Assembly (NCBI GenBank): GCA_015146655.1
Contig: VKHL01000130.1
Span: 1-64,000 of the forward strand
Length of the DNA: 64,000 nt
Direction of reading: 5' to 3'
From: Ochromonas danica
Taxonomy: Eukaryota > Sar > Chrysophyceae > Chromulinales > Chromulinaceae
The translations under genes and the position numbers were made by a program. The notes under the pieces are model-generated. The model was given only the letters and a program-made list of their open reading frames with translations. It did no database searches and had not been told where the DNA came from. Below, one piece after another: positions 24,380 through 36,069 of this stretch. Within the stretch, counting starts at the first letter, position 1; each line of letters opens with the position of its first letter.

Positions 24380-24533
24380 TTAAGATCATGATCGCGAAGA
24401 TAAAAGAATAAAAATAAAAATATGTTCGAGACCGCAAAGATGAACGAACGATCGATGACAAAAGATATCGTCGCATGCAGCGTAGAGATGATGATCCAAT
24501 GGATATTTCTGAAAGCCATCATCCGTCCTATTA

Positions 24534-24534
<1 letters not shown>

Positions 24535-24612
<78 letters not shown>
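24535..24612 (+). repeat. (GTT)26 microsatellite
   Basis: Twenty-six uninterrupted GTT units. The perfect array implies recent expansion. Translation yields homopolymeric Leu, Val or Cys frames that are not considered genes. Confidence 0.95.
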
Positions 24613-24613
<1 letters not shown>

Positions 24614-26848
24614 GCTCGAGTTAGTGAGGGGTTAGTCAGAATTAGGGTTTAAACTCAACGTTGCTGCACACAATGGAAGAAGAAGAAGAGGGGAAGCTAC
24701 CACTGAAGAGACCATACTGATCTTGCCTGCCGACAGAGACACCCGCACCCTTTCTTTGTTTTCTCCATGTTTGCTGAACTTCTGCATACGGACATTTGTA
24801 ATGTGGAAGAAGCCTGTCTCCGCATGAATGGCAGATGGCGAAGGAAGAAACTAGTCCATGCGTTGACTTCTTCCTTCATGTCTCTTCATAATGTTGCAGT
24901 TCTGCTAGTGGCTGGGACAAGAAGATGCTAGCGGTTCCGCGCTTCCACCCTATTCGATGGATATGTTATGCACGGTTGGCCCCTATGCGCTGAGAATAAA
25001 ATTCGAGAGAGACAGAGAGAGGGTAGTGGTCAGAGCAGTGGTTACTTCGTGATTTAACAACGTTTGCAGTCCTGAGAAAAATCACCTTTTCTATCTAAGT
25101 GCTGCGTAAGTTGGAGTACTAGTAGTATCATGTCAATTTTATGTATGTTGGTGGTATCACGCCATTTGTTGCACATAATCAAATAGACGCCTAACTTTTG
25201 TTATGCTGGCGTGAAATGTCGTTATGATTCTGTGGATTACACCAGTACCCTTCGTTCTATCTACTTGGGTGGTGGTCGTTAGGGTGGGTGTAGGCAACGC
25301 CCATCGATGTACAAAATCAACTTTGTACAAAATCGACGAGTGAATATCCTTCCGGACTGACCTGTTAAATGTATTGATTGATCTCTACAGGTGTTTGACT
25401 GATGCATACGTAGTATGTCGCTTAAAAAGAAATGTCGCTGTGTTCTGTGAATTTTATCTGCAACGACCAGTAAATTCTCAGTAGTCCCCTTCTTCCTCTC
25501 TACTTGCAAAGCCGGGAGGAGGCTACGGATATTCTAACTGCTATTTTTGGCTTATTTCTACCTACCTATTAACCCTTTGTACAGTATAAACTCACCCCAA
25601 CCCATAATCAGTCAGCATCGCCAATATGTTATTGTGTTTTCACTATTAAACTGGTTCAATTGATCGAAGGAAGGTAAGAACATTCGACGGCGAACTGAAA
25701 AGCAAGTCTCTAAATGGAGTGAGTACACATATATAACACTATATATATAACTAACCCCTTCCTTCAAGTTGTTTGTGTATGTGTCGCGTGGAAAACATCC
25801 ATTAGGTGAAGTGAGTTTTAATGATTAGGTGGTGTGTGGTGGTCCTGAAGATGCTGCTTTCTGTCTTAAAAAATAAGCTAGAATAGTTGGGAAATTCCTC
25901 GAAAATGAATGTTTGCATCCCACTGAACAGGTCAGGCGAGAATGTTCTCGTAGGCGTGGGCAGGCGAAAGGTCGTCGCAACCAGGTGTTTTTCAGCTACA
26001 CCAGCCGACCTTTATCGCCGACCTTTATCACTACTCAATCGACGCAACAAACCCTTACTCAACAACGTCTACAGCGGCCCTCCGCGAACGTCTGCAGTAC
26101 CGCAAGCGGTAGTTTTAGCTCAAAAACAACGAAGAACGTGAAGCATTTTTTGCGTACATCACTGAGAAGAGTGATAATCTCATATCTCACTCATATCATA
26201 GTTTGCATATCATAATTGTGACATAGTATACTATACAGTACAAGACTACCACCATGTAAGGTGGAAGAAAGAATGGGTCACACTCACATTATCAGCCTTG
26301 TTTACATCCATCCACCCACCGCCCATCAAGCAATAATATACACCTCAAAAGACAGATTTTAGACGTGCTGTGCTGCCACACCCGGCTGCAGGCCGGCAAT
26401 TATTACATTGCGTGGTAATCTAATATGGAAAGATGATTATTATATTCTTATGATTATATATGTGTTATAATATAAAACCACGAATGCCAAAAAATAATGG
26501 CGATCGATGTCATAACACCACATCCACTATCTAAGAAATGAAACAAGGAAAGCAAACTGCAAAACCACCGCATAGGTACGTTTTTTCATGCAAAACTAGG
26601 AACTTGGGGCTGGGTGGAGAGTACGAAATCTCGATGCTGTATGACAATAATCTCGAGTGAAACTGCTCTCTGAGGAGTTGGCGAAAATGAACGAAGGAAG
26701 AAACATGATAATGATTATTGTGATTCTAACGCTAAACCCCGACATTAAAAGGTGCAATTAAATTAAATTTGGTAGATAAAAGGTCATATGCAAGAAAAAT
26801 CTGTGAAGTCGACAAAGCGCGAGAAAAACGCCTTCCAGAAATATATAT
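24613..26848. other. AT-rich gene-poor island, middle part
   Basis: No gene is recognised in about 2.2 kb. Telomere-like 'attagggttt' lies near 24641 and 'gttagggtggg' near 25278. A frame at 25887-26141 (84 codons, beginning MGNSSKMNVCIPLNRSGENV) has mixed composition but no recognisable domain, so I do not call it. An AT dinucleotide-rich patch lies at 25735-25752. Confidence 0.35.
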
Positions 26849-27109
26849 ATGCCTGGTGGCTTTCCGCATCGAGAGCATACATGTTCACAAAATCCGTGCG
26901 AAGAGACTGAGACTGTTCTCATGATTTGCCCCAACCACCACTTCATGGGAGAGGAACTGCTGCGAGCGAAGGACACAGTTAAATGATTCTACAGGATTTT
27001 CCAGAGTGGACTTTCGCCGGCCATGCGCATGGTAAGGGATCTCCTTATGGAAGGACATACCACACATTCAAATGAAGACTTCTATCACTGTCTTGCGCCT
27101 AAACCATGA
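26849..27109 (+). mobile_element. Possible 3'-end fragment of a non-LTR retrotransposon (LINE) ORF2
   Basis: The frame reads MPGGFPHREHTCSQNPCEET, then ETVLMICPNHHFMGEELLRA. The spacing Cys-x4-Cys...ETV...CP resembles the zinc-knuckle C-terminus of many LINE reverse transcriptase proteins (CxxC...ETVxHxLLxCP). One in-frame TGA near 26981 interrupts it, after which FYRIFQSGLSPAMRMVRDLL continues. No reverse transcriptase motif is visible nearby, so only a short decayed 3' piece would be present. A chance frame is a serious alternative. Confidence 0.25.
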
Positions 27110-27835
27110 AATGGTTAATGAGGGATGACTTGGTGCATTGTCTGCACTGCAAAGTCGGGAAAATATGATGAGATTAATGGAGGACGATCCGGCCGTAGTG
27201 CCGTAACAGATTGGAGCAAGAGGTGAGTTCTCAATAGGTTGGCATGGTTAGTACGAAAAGTTGATTTAACTCCAATAGGCAGCGACGATCAAGGACGCGG
27301 CCCTCGAGTCTCCGGAGATCAAGGGCCATGCTGTATGAATGAACTTGAAAGTTGCTTGGGGCGTGCGCCACATATTACATTTTACTGTCAACCTCATCAA
27401 GAACAGAACAAGAGGACCTGTATTCTTTTTCTGGACGTTCCTCTCTCCCATCGGAGGAGGTCTTTCTCTTTCTCTTACAGAAAGAAATTCCCAAGGAACC
27501 ATCTCACAAACATCATGCAAGATGTAATTCGTGTAATGCAAAATATGGTGGCGCTAATCTAAAGACGACAATGGGACAGTGTAAATCCAGATCTGATCTA
27601 ATTGGATCCGACTGGAGCTTACAGTCCTGGATACAGACTCATCAATATCAACAACTCGGCGATGGTCTCTCCTGCTGTGTCTCTATCTCCAACAAACGAC
27701 TTTTTGTTAGGGTAGAAGGGTGTTTGGCTGCCCTTTAACTTAACTATAACTGGCCGGCAACTTTAACTTCCCCCGGCTGACCACCACACGCCGCGGTCCT
27801 GTCCTTGTCAAGCCATTCATCACACAATCCCAAAG
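27110..27835. other. Island right part and eS24 promoter
   Basis: No gene is recognised. Several short frames around 27239-27740 have no known domain. A TTAGGG-like motif at about 27708 and a pyrimidine-rich stretch just before 27836 may belong to the ribosomal protein promoter. Confidence 0.35.
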
Positions 27836-28459
27836 ATGGCAGGCAGCAATCAACCAGTGCAGATTCGCACCAGAAAGTTCCTTCGCAACTCTTTGCTTGC
27901 GAGAAAGCAATTCGTAAGAAGCGCCATATGCTGTAGTCTTGTCAGGATTTATTCTAATAACAGGTTCTTCCTTTCCTTCCTCTTCGCAGATTGTCGATGT
28001 CATCCATCCTGGCAGAGCCAATGTTAGCCGCTCTGAGTTACAAGAGAAGCTTGCTCAGGTAGAATTTAGTTCTTAACTTTACGAGAAGGCTCTTGTATTG
28101 ACTGCGAAATGTCCTTCTTTAGCTCTTCAAGGTGAAGGAGGTTGACCGTGTCTTTGTCTTTGGCTTCCGCACCGCTTTTGGTGGTGGACGCAGCAGTGGC
28201 TTCGCTCTGATATACGACTCTGTCGAGGCTGCCAAGAAGTACGAGCCCAAGTACAGATTAGCCAGAGTAAGTAACTCTGTTAGCCTGATGTTCCCCATCG
28301 CTTGTCACTGACAGACAACCTTGCTTCTGACAGAATGGTTTGGCCAAGAAGAGAGAGGGCTCTAGAAAGCAGATCAAGGAGAAGAAGAACCGTGGCAAGA
28401 AGGTCTGGGGTCTGGGTCGTCGTCTCGCCAGACACAAGGCCAAGAAAGCCGACGCTTAA
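27836..28459 (+). CDS. RPS24: Small-subunit ribosomal protein eS24
   Basis: Four exons (27836-27913, 27990-28058, 28123-28266, 28334-28459) encode 138 aa. eS24 is a eukaryotic/archaeal protein of the 40S subunit. The whole chain matches the family: [59 protein letters not shown] and [19 protein letters not shown], then a basic tail ending [11 protein letters not shown]-like. Length equals human RPS24 (about 133). All introns are phase 0 with consensus GT-AG ends. Codon usage is more biased than in neighbours, as expected of a highly expressed gene. Confidence 0.97.
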
Positions 28460-28710
28460 ACTGCTCACCATACATGTAATTAGCATCGGGATTGTTGGCC
28501 TGCTAACCAGTGAAAATATCACAAAATCAATATGTGTTTCCATTATTCAACGGAAGTTTTTGAAATGGGTACTTCATAACCGCAGAGTGTATGAATCATT
28601 GCAGAGCAACAATATGTGTTACGTTATTTACAACAACAATTTAGAGCATGACGGCTTATCCACTACAAGGATTATGGCGAATAAAGTCTAGAGGCAAACA
28701 AGAATTCTAA
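28460..28710. other. Convergent 3' spacer (eS24 / PI3K)
   Basis: This 251-bp AT-rich spacer separates convergent genes. No feature. Confidence 0.35.
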
Positions 28711-31700
28711 CTAGGCATGCGCCAACATATGAGCAGCATCGTTGAGTCGCGTACCCCGAGTGTTCAAACTAATCTCTAGCTGCTTGGAGAAATGTTGGGA
28801 AGCTTCGTCGTCCGAGGCACCTACAAGAAGCTTTTCATAGATCCACATGACATCTTTCTCAGCTTGCAATTCGGGCAGATTGCAGGGGATGGCAAGGGAG
28901 AAGAGCGAGACCAAAAGCATGGAGTGCTCTCTCAGGATGTTATAAACATCACAACAGAGATCGACGAAGGCATGATACTGCTGTTCACCTCCGATGACAC
29001 ACTTCATAGCAGGTGTGAAGACAAAAGGGGCACGCTCTCTTTTCACGCCTAACTTTGACTTGAAATTGCCTAAAATATGCCCAAAGTCGATATGGAAGAA
29101 GTGGCCAGACTTGGTAATCATGAGGTTATCGTTGTGACGATCTCCCAACCCAAGCACATAGGATGCAACACAATAAGCTGCCGTGGAGATGGTGAAGTTT
29201 TGAACTCGCCTAAAGCCAAACGAGTGTAAGGCCTTGTTAAATTTCGCTCAGAAGGGAAATTGATTCACTCACCTTTCGTATTCTTCGTTTCTATTCGCTT
29301 CTTCAATACCTTCTTCTTTGATCTGATCTTTGATCCAGTTAGAAATAACCGAGAAGTCGCTCACTGCTCGCATTGCCGCTCCTAGCTTTCTAGATAACGA
29401 ACCAGACTTACTGGCACCACCCTTGCTTTTAGTCTGCGAGTCCGTTGCCTCCATCAAAATGCTACCTAAAGTTGTGGCATTTAAGACGACCTGCAAAAGG
29501 CCGCGCTCATCGCCTGTGGAAATGCAATCATAAAGCATCATTCGCATATCCAATCCTTCTCGTCTCCAAAGATCATTCATTACGCGGAGAAGTTGAATAA
29601 TAAGAGCATCTTGCCGAAGATCGTCACCAACCTTGAGCATGAGCACAACATCTGGACCACCTGATGCATTCTTCAACGTTAGCCACAAAGGTTTCTTCTT
29701 GGATTCCATTACTCGACATCGATCAACGTCGATTCCACAGACCTAAACAAACCACTGTTAAGAAGTCAGCGAGAACAGAAATACATATCACCTCACCGTT
29801 AAATGTGGATTGAGGGGAAGTTTAAATGCCGTTGGCAACACAATTTCCTTTAAGCGATCGCGCAAGATACGTTTGCGATCCTCCTTCGTTTCGCCCAATT
29901 TGACGGCTTCAGCAACATGCTCTAATCTACGCATGACAAACATTTGATGGCCAAGTTCAATACGATGATGGCCACAGTTTCGAATGTACACCTATAGGGA
30001 GTACAGATCATAAACATTAAACGAGAAAGATCCGTTGCGAGGAAGAAGATTGAAAATACCTGTAGAAGGACAATGTAGCGTTTGCTCACATCAGCATTGT
30101 GAACTTCTGACTGCAACAGCCAATAATAAATGTGTCCGATGAGCTTGTTGTTAGTCAATGCCCGGCGAAGAAGATATCGAGCCAAGGCAGAATCAACGAA
30201 TGTCTCAAACTTGAGTTGTTGACACAGCTGTAGCATGTAGAGTGCTAGTTCTTCATCAGGTAGATCTTCCAAGCAGTGAACAGCGAACGCGCGGACTTTG
30301 GGATCCATAAAACGGCGATCAAGCAACTGCAGAGCTTGGACAGCTGTTGGTTGTTTCCACAGATCGAGGAGATCATAAAGCTCTTGAACACGCTCCGCTT
30401 TGTTCCACCGCACACTCATAACAAACGCAGGGAGCAGTTCGGCTCTATGGAGGATAGAGAAACGAAGGTCCCAAAGCAGATCTTTATCTGCTGAGGACAG
30501 CATCGACAAGCTGAGCGGATTGAACGAAACTTGAAGAATACGATCCAACTCTAGCTTGTGAGCTTCGGAAAGACTGTCTTCACCCGCTATCTCATAGTCG
30601 ATAGGGTCATTTCGAGCTGGCAAACTGTGTACGACTCGAACGCGTGGTGTGCCGCTATCTTCCGCTAGCACTAGATCAGGCGCAAGCACGAGGTTCACCA
30701 CGCAAACAGTTCCCTCCTTTCCATTGCTTAAAGTAGTGCTTACAGGAACCTCGACTTCACGTTCTTCTTCTGGAAAGAAATACAGTTCCTTCACACAATC
30801 CAGACAGCCTTTGAAGTCGTAGAGAGTACAGGCAGACCATCCAAGCGGAATACGGCCAGCAGAAGTTGCTGCAGCAGCACCTAATTGGGTAGAACTACTT
30901 GTGCGCTTTCGCCGGCAGCCATAAATCTTAATCAGCGCGCGCGTAGCACGAGGGAGATCTCTCACTGCTATGTTGAAAGACAGCCGTTCCTGCAAGGAGA
31001 GCACCCACTGACCATCATTGTTACGAGCCAATCGACTGGAGGTTCCCCTAGTAGATGTCTTAGGAGCAACTTCAACGGAAAGAGTAACAGGCTCGCATAG
31101 AGGAGTCATAGCCAAGAAGAGTGCAACCTGCACTTCCAGGAAAGCCAAACCCTCCTTAGCCAGTACATCTAAAGTCTTCGATCCCAATACCAGAGTAGAT
31201 AGATCAATCTGGAAGTTTGAGTTGACATCCGAAGATTGCAAGAGCATGAGGCCGTCTCCTACGCCTTGACCTAGCGCCTTTTGTGGTCCACTTCCGCCTG
31301 AATGAATGAAGACTTCAGTTCGACCCAACAATAGCTCTGACAGCTGCTCTGCCGCTAACTCCAAAATACGTTGCTGCTCACCAGAAAAGCTCTCTTGACT
31401 ATTATCCAGCCTGTTATTGACCTGCAGCATTCCCATAGCCTCTCCAGTGAGTGGATGACGTAAAGGCACTCCCAACACTTGTCGTGTGCGGTATCCTGTT
31501 CTCCGATCCATGGTTGCGTCAAAGCGAGGGTCTTGATAGGCATCAGGAATATTTACTGGAGCATTGGTTTGAAGCACAGCTCCAGCTAGTCCTCGTACTG
31601 GGAGACGAACACCCTTACTGCGCTCTGAGATCTTAAGAATCATACTCTTTCCATCTTCACTCAAGACGAAGAAGCCCACACGATCCACTTGCAATGCAAT

Positions 31701-32492
31701 CTTTACCGTCATAACCATTCGACTCATAACTTCATCAGGGGACAATTCGGGAGTGAAAGCGGTGCCTAGTTCATAGAGAATGCGTCGCACCTTCGGCGAA
31801 CTGGCCATTCGATTTATGTCGAGAATATTCTCCACGTGCTTGAAGAGAGAGCGCATCTCATGGTCTTTTGACCAGTCTACATCAACGTTCGTATCATTGC
31901 CAATCAATGCATTACTTCCACTGATGAGCTCCTCGTAAACTGCACGGCTGAAAGTGAGACAAACGGTGTCGTGGATGGCTCGGATGGAGGCGGCACGCTT
32001 TTCAGACGTCATCAACGCTCTCTCACCAAAGTAACACCCTTCAGTTAAGCGATTGACAATTCGCCCAAGATCTCCTTTCTTGAGCAAAGCTGGCTGGTCT
32101 TGAATGAGGACGTCCACGGCGCCCTTGTTGATGACATAGAAGACGTCTCCATCTTCTCCCTGGCAGAAGACCACGTCGCCACCTCGATACGACACAACAC
32201 TGGCCTTTTGCTCAAGCACGCAGAGCTGCTGGTCGCTAAAGTCTGAAAAGGCAGGAACACTGGCAAGAAAGTCCTTGGCACGCATCTGCAGCCCCTGCGA
32301 TGCCACCATGGAAGGATGGCGCGAGGCTTTCTTCGATTTTCTCGGTCCATTGTTGTATAAAGGATTTTCAAAGACAACTTTGTCATTATTGGTCTTGACA
32401 TAGAGGGAAAGGCGGGCGGCTTCTGAGAAGAGGGGCATATAGTTTGAGTCGATGATCTCTAGGCAATAAGGATAATCCTCGCGAACACCCAT
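28711..32492 (-). CDS. Class I-like phosphoinositide 3-kinase with N-terminal cyclic-nucleotide-binding and GAF domains
   Basis: Four exons on the minus strand (32492-30060, 29991-29797, 29742-29273, 29209-28711) encode about 1198 aa. A single 2.4-kb exon carries, without interruption: a CNB domain (about residues 75-190; FGERALM...KRAAS keeps the phosphate-binding-cassette Glu and Arg), a GAF domain (about 235-390; NIPDAYQDPRFD, TGYRTR, GMLQVNNR), a PI3K C2 domain (about 445-640; SFNIAVRDLPRATR, then TLYDFKG) and the start of the PIK helical domain. Later exons give the kinase: LPLNPHLTVCGIDVDRCR, KVGDDLRQD, LGLGDRHNDN catalytic loop, IDFGHILGN, and the activation loop KLGVKRERAPFVF, whose basic residues are typical of class I enzymes that make PIP3. 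No clear Ras-binding domain is seen. Ala after the cassette Arg suggests cAMP preference (inference). The frame is open upstream through non-ATG codons to about 32545, so an extra 5' exon is possible. Confidence 0.9.
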
Positions 32493-32958
32493 CTCTCTTA
32501 GGCAAGGGGGGAAAATAGTCCAAACGATCAAAATTGGCTGCTAGGGGAGAGTGAGTGAATCCAGAAGCCGTCGTCACGAGTGCTATCGCTCGGCTCTGTG
32601 GCAAAGAACGAGAAGAACTGGCTGGAGCAACGATCGAATGACCGCTTTGAACCTGCTAACTATTGCTACGAAGCGGGGGAAATATCCTCCTTGAGATACG
32701 GCAACGGCTCTTTCCGGATCAAAGATGCATTATACCGGATTTGTACTAGATATGCCCTGGAATGTTAACTTACATTTTTATAAAAACGATAAGGAGAAAT
32801 CATTGGCACAAGATAAGGAATGCTGCGGAAAACAAAAGTTATCCGCAATCTCTGATCTTGCCACAGCCATGTCAACGTAGCGGACTTGATCATATCACAA
32901 TACAATGCACGACGACACTTGATAGCATCAAAGCTGAAATAATAACTATACACACAAA
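32493..32958. other. Spacer between PI3K and receptor kinase genes
   Basis: These 466 bp separate two codirectional minus-strand genes. They contain the presumed PI3K promoter and 5' leader, with an AG acceptor-like site (minus strand) near 32545. No other gene. Confidence 0.35.
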
Positions 32959-32959
32959 A

Positions 32960-35900
32960 CTATGGAATACAACGGAGTTGCTCCTCAATCATCATTTGCA
33001 TCTTGGCCGAGGAGATGCGTCTGGATGGCTCAAATGACCAGGCAACATCAAGCTACAACAAGACAGAGGGTTAGGGGGTTAGGGTTCGGATAACTATATA
33101 GTGGTCAAGTAAAACATCAGCTTTACCATGTTGCGTAGCCACACGAGATAGGGATGGTCGGGTAGAGCTTCCATGCCGTGTATTCGAAGGTCTGGTCGTA
33201 AACCATCCTGCAGCAAGTCCACGAATGCCGCCATCGTTAGCTCTTGAAAGCGTGTATCGTCAAAAGGAACGAGGCCCGTGGCAATCTCAAAGATGACCAT
33301 GGCCAAGGACCAAACATCTGCAGCTTCAGTAACATTCCGCTCTAAACGGGTAGAGGATGCATCGCCAGCCAAGCCGCTTGCCAGCATCGTCAGCCTCAAC
33401 GTCTCGGGACTAGACCAATTGATATTACTAAACAACACCACAGCAATGGAATTATCACATAGGCCATAGCTAATAGCATGAATGAAACATATGTCATTAT
33501 TACCTGGGCAGAGTCTTCCAGCGCGAAGCCACGCCCATGTCTTGTCTCGCTCGCGCTTCACCCAAATCCGCCAATTTTATTCGCAGATCCTCAGTCACTA
33601 TGCCAAATTTAAGATAATTTGACACATCCACGTCAAAATAACTAAGGAAAGAGACTTACCCAAGAAGTTCAAAGACTTGATGTCGCAGTGAATGAATCCC
33701 TTGGAATGAAGATAAGCTAAGCCAGCACAACAATCGCGCATCATGGCAAGGCGCACACGGACAGGCAACCAACTAGATATCGTGCTATTGAGCAAGGAAG
33801 ATATACGTATTGATTCCTTGTTAACACCGAGTCGACTGCCAAGATCGCTGGGATTATTGGGAGTTGCTGCCTGGGCGAGAGAGGACAGCAGCGCATTAGT
33901 GGTCGCTACGTTACTTTTGTCATTGCCGGTGATAAGCAACAAAGAGCGAGTGTTCCAGCGCCCACTTCGTAAAGAAGCACTTTCTTCCAAATGCTTGGCT
34001 CTATTCCGTGACAAACAAGCTCAACAACACAACGAAAAACAAGAGTCATGAAATCAAGACACTCACCGAGTAGATTTGGAATAAGAGAGAGATTTTTGCG
34101 ATTTCTGCGATTTTTCGGTTTCAATGAGTATTTTGCGTGGACCAAGGCCGAAGCCCATCTCTCTTGTGAGCATCACCGAGGAGGGAGACATCAGCCGCGC
34201 ACTTGTTGTGCCTTGCCTGATAGGAAGCCTTGTTGGCTGAAATCCTCGTTTGACAACTTGATCATCAGACACAGCTCTCTCGTTGCTACGGTTATCCAGG
34301 CGAGTGGCGAAGGTTGTGATCGGACTGCTGCTACCATCATCTCTTGAGTGCTGGGGACTTCTGGCCAACGACTGCTTCAGCAAATTGCATTCTTCATTGC
34401 TGGGCCTATTGGTCGGGTAGGAATCTCCTGTCATACTATCGCTCAATAGTGCCTTTCGGGCCGAGAGCAATGGACTAGATCGTACGCTACTGATGCCCAT
34501 CCCAGCGCGCTCCTCCTCCAGCAAACGATAAAAGCTCCCCGCCCCAGCATTGTAGCTCTGATCCTCGATATCCCCTGAAACATCGTGGGCGGTCGAATGG
34601 TCTCTAAAGTTCCACATTGTCCATCGAATAATACATGGACAACAACAACTGCCCTCTTCTTCATCTTCCGAACGTTGTGGCATCGCAGAGGTAGTCGTAG
34701 CATCCAGATAAGCCATATCCTCAGCAGATATCAAGCCAGCTTGGAAGAGCACGCGCTGCATAGTCTGGTTATCCTTCTTGGCGTGCAAGAAGTCGAAAAG
34801 AGAGCCATGAACGCAGAACTCAGTGACGAGGGAGAGCGCAGGGGGCATGATCGCCACACCCTGACAGCTCACAATGTTCTCATGCTGCAAGCTGTTGAGA
34901 AGCGTCGCTTCTTCACAAAAAGAGATTATTCTCTCCGGAGTGAGTTCCATGCAAAACAAAAACTTTATTGCCACCTGGTAACATCATGAGGATAGATGAG
35001 CACCGCAATCGCATGTAGCAGGCGACGAAGGAGGAGAAAAACCTGTTGTTCATGATAATAACCCTTATATACTCTTGCTGTGCCTCCGGAAAAGAAGCCC
35101 GTCGTGTCCAAGGTCAACTGGCTGAAGGGGATGATCGGCACCACCTTGCGCTCGAATTGGATCACCGAAGAAGTCACCAGCTTCACGAGATCACGATCCA
35201 TATCCCAAATACCTAATAAAGGCTCATTTAACTGACCACCTTTGCTGTCACGATACAGTCCTAGACAAGAGCGAGGAGACAATTAGCACATCATCTTGAT
35301 TGGGTGGAGATTGGAGACCATTACCTTGCCAAAAGCGGGAGTCAAAGGCAAAAGCCAGCACAATAAACCAGATTTGTAGAAACTCCATGACTTCTAAGAC
35401 GATTTCCACAGTGCACGCAGCGGATCTGCTCTGATGGCCGGTATAAATGAGCAGGCAGCCCATCTGCAGCAAGAGCGAAGCCAGATTAAGGCCAGAGAAG
35501 ACGTTGAGAGCTGGACGGCGAGACAAAATGCGTTGTGGTGCGAGAAGGACAGCAACGTAGAAGACGAGTAGTTCAAGGAGAATGCCACAGGCGGAGATGA
35601 GCAACGCCCTGAACCCCACTGTCAAGTAGAGCGAGAGCGGAATGCTGAAGCTTGCTGCCGTCCACAGACTCCCCAACAATAAGCTGCGCTTCGCAGATGA
35701 CAGCCCAATGCTAGGGTGCATGAGGAAGATGCTCACACTCTCAGAAGCGCAACGCAAGACGAACCACTTGCCCAGAGAGAAGAAGGGATTGTCCGTGAGC
35801 AGTCCTAACGCGCTCACCACTCCCACAAGCAGCATCGCCACTATCAAAGTCACGACAGCGCTGAGATACACAGGCAGCATATAGGAAACGATGAAGGAGA

Positions 35901-36069
35901 AGGGTTTCCATATCTTGCAGACGAGGCGATTGAGCATGGTGAGAATTAGGACAAGGCTGAAGATAATCTCCACCACACCCACTATGAAATAGGGCAGTGG
36001 AGCCCACCCAATATGATCATCACTCGAGCATGTGTGATAGTCACCGAAAGAGATGTCAGGATATGCCAT
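32960..36069 (-). CDS. Seven-transmembrane protein fused to a TKL-type kinase
   Basis: Seven exons on the minus strand (36069-35325, 35260-35043, 34974-34067, 34000-33660, 33597-33504, 33427-33127, 33052-32960) encode 899 aa. Residues 1-249 carry about seven hydrophobic helices (roughly 25-47, 58-90 as one or two, 102-117, 130-150, 153-177, 188-210, 222-242). A cytosolic kinase follows: FFSGGTARVYKG loop, VAIKF lysine, CEEATLLNSLQHENIV (alphaC Glu), GFIHCDIKSLNFLV catalytic loop, IKLADLGEA (DLG in place of DFG), SSPETL, ADVWSLAMVIFEIATG, and RRISSAKM at the end. HCD replaces HRD, so it is a non-RD kinase. A Ser-rich insert of about 280 residues splits the lobes after FDFLHAKKDN. Similar GPCR-kinase fusions are known in oomycetes and other protists. 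Ligand and substrate are unknown. It diverges from Prp3. Confidence 0.88.

Noticed and set aside
24126-24652. Long Leu/Phe/Ser and Lys/Arg/Glu frames
   Set aside because: They are translations of the (GAAGAAGA)n and (GTT)n microsatellites.
25887-26215. 84- and 100-codon overlapping frames
   Set aside because: Neither has a recognisable domain and both lie in the AT-rich island. Nothing supports transcription.
28711-36069. A single giant gene joining the 7TM-kinase and the PI3K
   Set aside because: The kinase exon ends in a clean stop at 32960-32962 after the family-typical C-terminal helix, and the PI3K has its own start 467 bp later.
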